From DASCNA01 sp036011305 (GTDB taxonomy: Bacteria > Verrucomicrobiota > Lentisphaeria > Victivallales > GWF2-38-69), in NCBI GenBank assembly GCA_036011305.1, contig DASCNA010000065.1:1-9935 (forward strand): a DNA stretch of 9,935 nt, read 5' to 3'. The notes beneath the pieces are model-generated. The model made no database searches. It saw nothing but the letters and a program-made list of their open reading frames with translations, and was not told the origin of the DNA. Of this stretch, positions 6,565 through 9,935 are shown piece by piece. The position numbers were made by a program, and so were the translations under genes. The first letter of the stretch is position 1. Each line of letters begins with the position of its first letter.

Positions 6565-8130
6565 ATGAAACGAGAAATATCATCACTTGGTCTTCTATTC
6601 ACATCTGTTAGCGCCATAATGGGGTCCGGATGGTTATTCAGTGCTTTTTATGCATCAGAAGCAGCTGGACCAGCATCTCTAATTTCCTGGATAATTGGAG
6701 GTATTTTAATCTGTATTATAGCATTCGTCTTTGGTGAAATTTGTGCGATGATTCCAATATCCGGATCCAGTGTAAGAATACCTAATTTTACTCACGGCAA
6801 AGCTGTCAGTATATTTTATGCACTAATAATATGGCTCTCATATATAGGTTTAATGGTAGTAGAATTACAGGCAGTTATACAATATCTCAGTTACTATTTC
6901 CCTGAAGTAGTACATTCAAGCGGCAAGCTCACTATTTACGGTTATATCGTAGCCTTAATTCTGATGTTTCTGATAAGTGTTGTCAACACATATTCAGTTA
7001 AATTCATGATTAAATGTAATACATTTTTAACTTTCTTTAAATTGGCAATCCCTTTACTGATAGCCATAGTCCTTTTAATCTGTTTTTTCACTCCTTCAGA
7101 TTTGATTCACCCTGCGAGCCAATCATTTGCACCTTATGGAATGCACGGAATATTCCTGGCAATATCAACAGGCGGAGTAATTTTTTCTTTTAACGCCTTT
7201 AAACAGGCAGCTGAATTAGCAGGCGAAGTAAAAAATCCTAAATTTGCAGTTCCTTTTGCAATTGTAGGTTCAATAATCATATGCATGGGAATATTCATTT
7301 TACTTCAAGCAGGATTTCTCTCATCTCTTGATGCGGTTAATTTAAAATCAGGATGGCATCACATTAGCCTAGCGAATGTAAATAGTCCGTATTCCAGCAT
7401 AATGCAGCAGCATAAAATATTATGGCTCATCCCTATTCTTTTTGCCGCAGCAGTAATTGGTCCACTTGGTGCTGCATTAATGTACTGCACAGGCGGCTCA
7501 AGATCACTGTTCGGTCTAGCAGTTAACGGCTGTGCTCCAAAAGCACTTGCTAAAACCAATAAAAGAACTATTCCTACACTTTCAATTTGGATAAATTTAA
7601 TAATCGGCATGATAATATTTCTGTTTTTTAAAGGATGGAATACAATGGCAGATATGCTGACATGCCTGTTTGCAATATCTTATGCTATTGCTCCAATATG
7701 CATGGTAGCCCTTAGGTTTCAGGTGCCTAAAAGAGAACGTCCTTTAAAACTTCCTTTCGGTATTATATGGGCGTATATAGCATTTTACATCTGCACACTG
7801 TTCATCTACTAGACAAGCTGGAGTACCATATATAAACTCATCTGGTTCCTGCTGGCATGTGCTATCATTGTCTGTTTTTATCAAGTCTTAATAAAAATAA
7901 AAAAATCCTCTGATACTCTCGACTGGAAAGCCAGTATATGGCTATGGCCTTATTTTATCGGTATTGTAATCTTCTCTTATATTGGCAATTACGGTGGAGG
8001 CCATGCTTTGCTGAACGATAAAATAATAATGGTTCTGATGGCTATTTTCTGTGCAATAATTGTTCTTCTAGCTGGCAGTTTTAAACTACCCCCACATAAA
8101 ACAAAATCTTATTTATCCAGATTAGAATAA
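6565..8130 (+). pseudogene. APC-superfamily amino-acid permease, interrupted by an in-frame TAG
   Basis: Inner-membrane amino-acid/cation transporter of the LeuT-fold APC type. ATG 6565 follows AAGGA (6551-6555) by 9 bases. The frame runs 415 codons to TAG (7810-7812), then continues without another stop or shift for 105 codons to TAA 8128-8130. The full length, 521 codons, equals the downstream paralogue, which has TGG (Trp416) at the TAG site, so a single G-to-A change explains it. Visible: G-S-G-W-L-F in membrane segment 1 (20-25), F-S-F-N-A-F in segment 6, then E-L-A-G-E-V-K-N-P. The stop falls at the end of about segment 11, so a 415-residue product would keep the ten-segment core but lose about three C-terminal segments. 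By eye, identity to the paralogue is about 80-85% before the stop and about 60% after it. It could be a truncated working gene (6565-7812), a decaying copy, or a read-through gene. Substrate unknown. Confidence 0.75.
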
Positions 8131-8157
8131 AAATTTTCTCAATAAATATGAATTCGT

Positions 8158-8195
8158 AAGCCTTGCTTGTATTATGAAAAATGGGTAAGGCTTTT
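8158..8195 (+). terminator. Rho-independent terminator after the first permease
   Basis: AAGCCTTGC (8158-8166) pairs with GTAAGGCTT (8185-8193) over 9 bp with one G-T wobble. The right arm runs into five Ts (8192-8196). It lies 27 bases after the distal TAA (8130), not after the internal TAG, marking the ancestral gene end and separating the two permeases into different transcripts. Confidence 0.7.
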
Positions 8196-8330
8196 TAACT
8201 TTCTAGTAAACATTAAATCTCTGCAACTTATAATTAAATGTTTTTTTTAGCTCAATAAATGATATAAATATAAAAAGAGTTAATTTTAACTTCGATCTCT
8301 TAATATAGTAAATTGCTAGGAAATATACTT

Positions 8331-9896
8331 ATGAAAAGAGAAATATCATCATTGGGCCTGCTTTTTACATCCGTAAGTTCTATTTTGGGTTCAGGCTGGC
8401 TATTCAGCACATTTTATGCATCTAAAGTTGCCGGTCCTGCTTCATTAATTGCCTGGATACTTGGAGGAATATTAATATGTATTGTCGCTTTTGTATTTGG
8501 TGAAGTCTGTGCACTTATCCCTATATCAGGTTCGAGTGTCAGAATACCGAATTTTACTCACGGCAAGGTTGTAAGCATCTTTTTTGCTCTGATAATATGG
8601 CTTTCGTATGTCGGACTTATGGTGATAGAATTACAGGCTGTCATACAATATCTCAGTTATTATTTCCCCTCTGTAGCCAAATTAAGCGGTGATCTAACAC
8701 TTAGTGTGTACATACTGGCAATTGTACTAATGTTTTTGATAAGCGTAATCAATACCTATTCTGTAAAATTCATGATAAAATGTAATACATTTCTGACTTT
8801 TATAAAGCTTATTATTCCACTTGGGATTGCCATCGTGCTCCTATATTATTTCTTTTCTCCTCATAATTTAATCCATCCCGGCAATAGCCCCTTTGCTCCT
8901 GACGGCATTCATGGTATTTTTTTAGCAATAGCAACAGGCGGAATAATATTTTCATTCAATGCATTTAAGCAGGCTGCTGAACTTGCAGGAGAAGTTAAAA
9001 ATCCACAGTTTTCAGTACCTTTTGCAATTGTAGGATCAATTGTTCTATGTGTAGGTATTTTCATTCTTTTACAGGCAGGTTTTCTTTCAACGCTTGGTAT
9101 CCAGAATATCAAAGATGGCTGGCAGCACCTTCACCTGTCTGACAACAACAGCCCTTTTGCAAGTGTAATGCAGCAACACAAAATTCTCTGGTTAATCCCC
9201 ATACTTTATATTGCTGCAATCATATCACCTCTCGGGGCAGCATTAATGTACTGCACTGGCGGAGCAAGATCTCTTTTTGGATTAGCAGTAAATGGCTGTG
9301 CTCCAAAAGCACTGACCAAAACAAACAATAAAAGTATTCCGACACTATCAATATGGATTAACTTAATTATAGGAATGATCATCTTTTTATTCTTCAAAGG
9401 CTGGGATACTATGGCTGCTCTGCTTACGTGTCTATTTGCGATATCATACTCTATAGCTCCCATTTGTATGATTGCCTTAAGGTTCCAACTGCCAGAAAAA
9501 AAGAGACAATTGAAACTTCCATTCGGATTATTATGGGCATACATAGCTTTTTTTGTCTGTACTCTATTTATCTATTGGACTGGATGGCATACTATACATA
9601 AATTAATATGGTTTCTATTGACCTGCCTGATAATAATTATAATTTATCACATCATTGTTAAACTCAGAAAAGAAGAAACGACTCTTGATTGGAAATCAAG
9701 TCTATGGTTATGGCCGTATTTTATTGGAATTATTATTTTTTCATTTATAGGAAATTATGGAGGCGGACGCAAACTCCTAGGAGAAATTCCGATAATGATT
9801 TTAATTGCTGTATTCTGCCTAATTATTGTTATACTTGCAGGCAATTTTAAACTTAGCTCTGAGAGAACTAAAAAATTTCTTGAGGAAATAGAATAA
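8331..9896 (+). CDS. APC-superfamily amino-acid permease, intact tandem paralogue
   Basis: Inner-membrane amino-acid (or amine) transporter of 521 residues with about 14 hydrophobic segments: the ten-segment LeuT-fold core plus about four at the C-terminus. Landmarks are G-S-G-W-L-F (20-25) in the unwound part of segment 1, F-S-F-N-A-F (207-212) in segment 6, and E-L-A-G-E-V-K-N-P (217-225), the usual APC signature after it. Thr, Lys, Arg and Glu dominate the short tail. Substrate cannot be assigned. A TTG start at 8313 would add six residues, but AGGA (8318-8321) lies 9 bases before ATG 8331, the same spacing as in the upstream paralogue, and gives exactly its full length, so I chose 8331. 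The gap 8131-8330 contains a terminator. I see no convincing -35/-10 pair, although TATAAATATA (8264-8273) could supply a -10. Confidence 0.92.
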   Translation: MKREISSLGLLFTSVSSILGSGWLFSTFYASKVAGPASLIAWILGGILICIVAFVFGEVCALIPISGSSVRIPNFTHGKVVSIFFALIIWLSYVGLMVIELQAVIQYLSYYFPSVAKLSGDLTLSVYILAIVLMFLISVINTYSVKFMIKCNTFLTFIKLIIPLGIAIVLLYYFFSPHNLIHPGNSPFAPDGIHGIFLAIATGGIIFSFNAFKQAAELAGEVKNPQFSVPFAIVGSIVLCVGIFILLQAGFLSTLGIQNIKDGWQHLHLSDNNSPFASVMQQHKILWLIPILYIAAIISPLGAALMYCTGGARSLFGLAVNGCAPKALTKTNNKSIPTLSIWINLIIGMIIFLFFKGWDTMAALLTCLFAISYSIAPICMIALRFQLPEKKRQLKLPFGLLWAYIAFFVCTLFIYWTGWHTIHKLIWFLLTCLIIIIIYHIIVKLRKEETTLDWKSSLWLWPYFIGIIIFSFIGNYGGGRKLLGEIPIMILIAVFCLIIVILAGNFKLSSERTKKFLEEIE

Positions 9897-9924
9897 ATAT
9901 AGTTTGTATCTCTTCGCTATATTT
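9895..9924 (+). terminator. Weak hairpin at the end of the second permease
   Basis: AAATATAG (9895-9902) and CTATATTT (9917-9924) form a perfect 8-bp, mostly A/T stem with a 14-base loop. The hairpin overlaps the TAA stop (9894-9896). It is a possible but weak terminator. The window ends 11 bases later. Confidence 0.3.
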
Positions 9925-9935
9925 ACATCAGAAAA

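Noticed and set aside
7810..7812. TAG as a reassigned sense codon (for example pyrrolysine)
   Set aside because: No other in-frame TAG was seen and no suppressor tRNA is in the window. A single G-to-A change in a duplicated gene is simpler.
1..9935. CRISPR array, tRNA, rRNA, insertion sequence or CIRCE element
   Set aside because: I looked for direct repeats with spacers, cloverleaf-like stretches, transposase-like frames with terminal repeats, and TTAGCACTC-type dyads, and found none that hold up.

Overview
The window is AT-rich bacterial DNA with short intergenic gaps, good Shine-Dalgarno sites and rho-independent-type hairpins. Every clearly intact gene ends in TAA. The gene set is a HAD-IIA phosphatase, a small heat-shock protein, an exported solute-binding protein, a copper P-type ATPase with a MerR-family regulator, and two APC-superfamily permeases. 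The exported solute-binding protein and a possible sigma70/sigma32-like promoter before the heat-shock gene would suit a Gram-negative bacterium, but I cannot name the taxon from the sequence. I see no tRNA, rRNA, CRISPR array, insertion sequence or phage gene.

Layout. 1-588: mostly non-coding, with a cysteine-rich small reading frame (116-361) interrupted by an early TAA, and an AT-rich inverted repeat. 589-1425 (+): HAD-IIA (NagD-like) phosphatase. 1426-1672: hsp20 promoter candidate and a doubtful 47-codon membrane-peptide frame. 1673-2137 (+): hsp20. 2148-2180: hairpin terminator between convergent genes. 2197-2991 (-): orphan family-3 solute-binding protein. 3191-5635 (-): copA. 5918-6319 (-): MerR-family metal regulator. 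6565-8130 (+): first APC permease, interrupted by one in-frame TAG at 7810. 8331-9896 (+): intact tandem paralogue of identical full length.

How the genes work together. merR and copA read in the same direction and probably form a metal-sensing and copper-export unit. The merR promoter has the long (20 bp) spacer and dyad typical of MerR-controlled promoters, so autoregulation is likely. CopA carries one metal-binding HMA domain at each end. The C-terminal one looks like a fused CopZ chaperone that keeps its own ribosome binding site and ATG, so a free CopZ-like protein may also be made. This is the most interesting signal in the window. The two permeases are a tandem duplication whose first copy is losing, or has lost, its last three membrane segments. 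The other genes appear functionally independent. I see no clearly new multi-gene system here.
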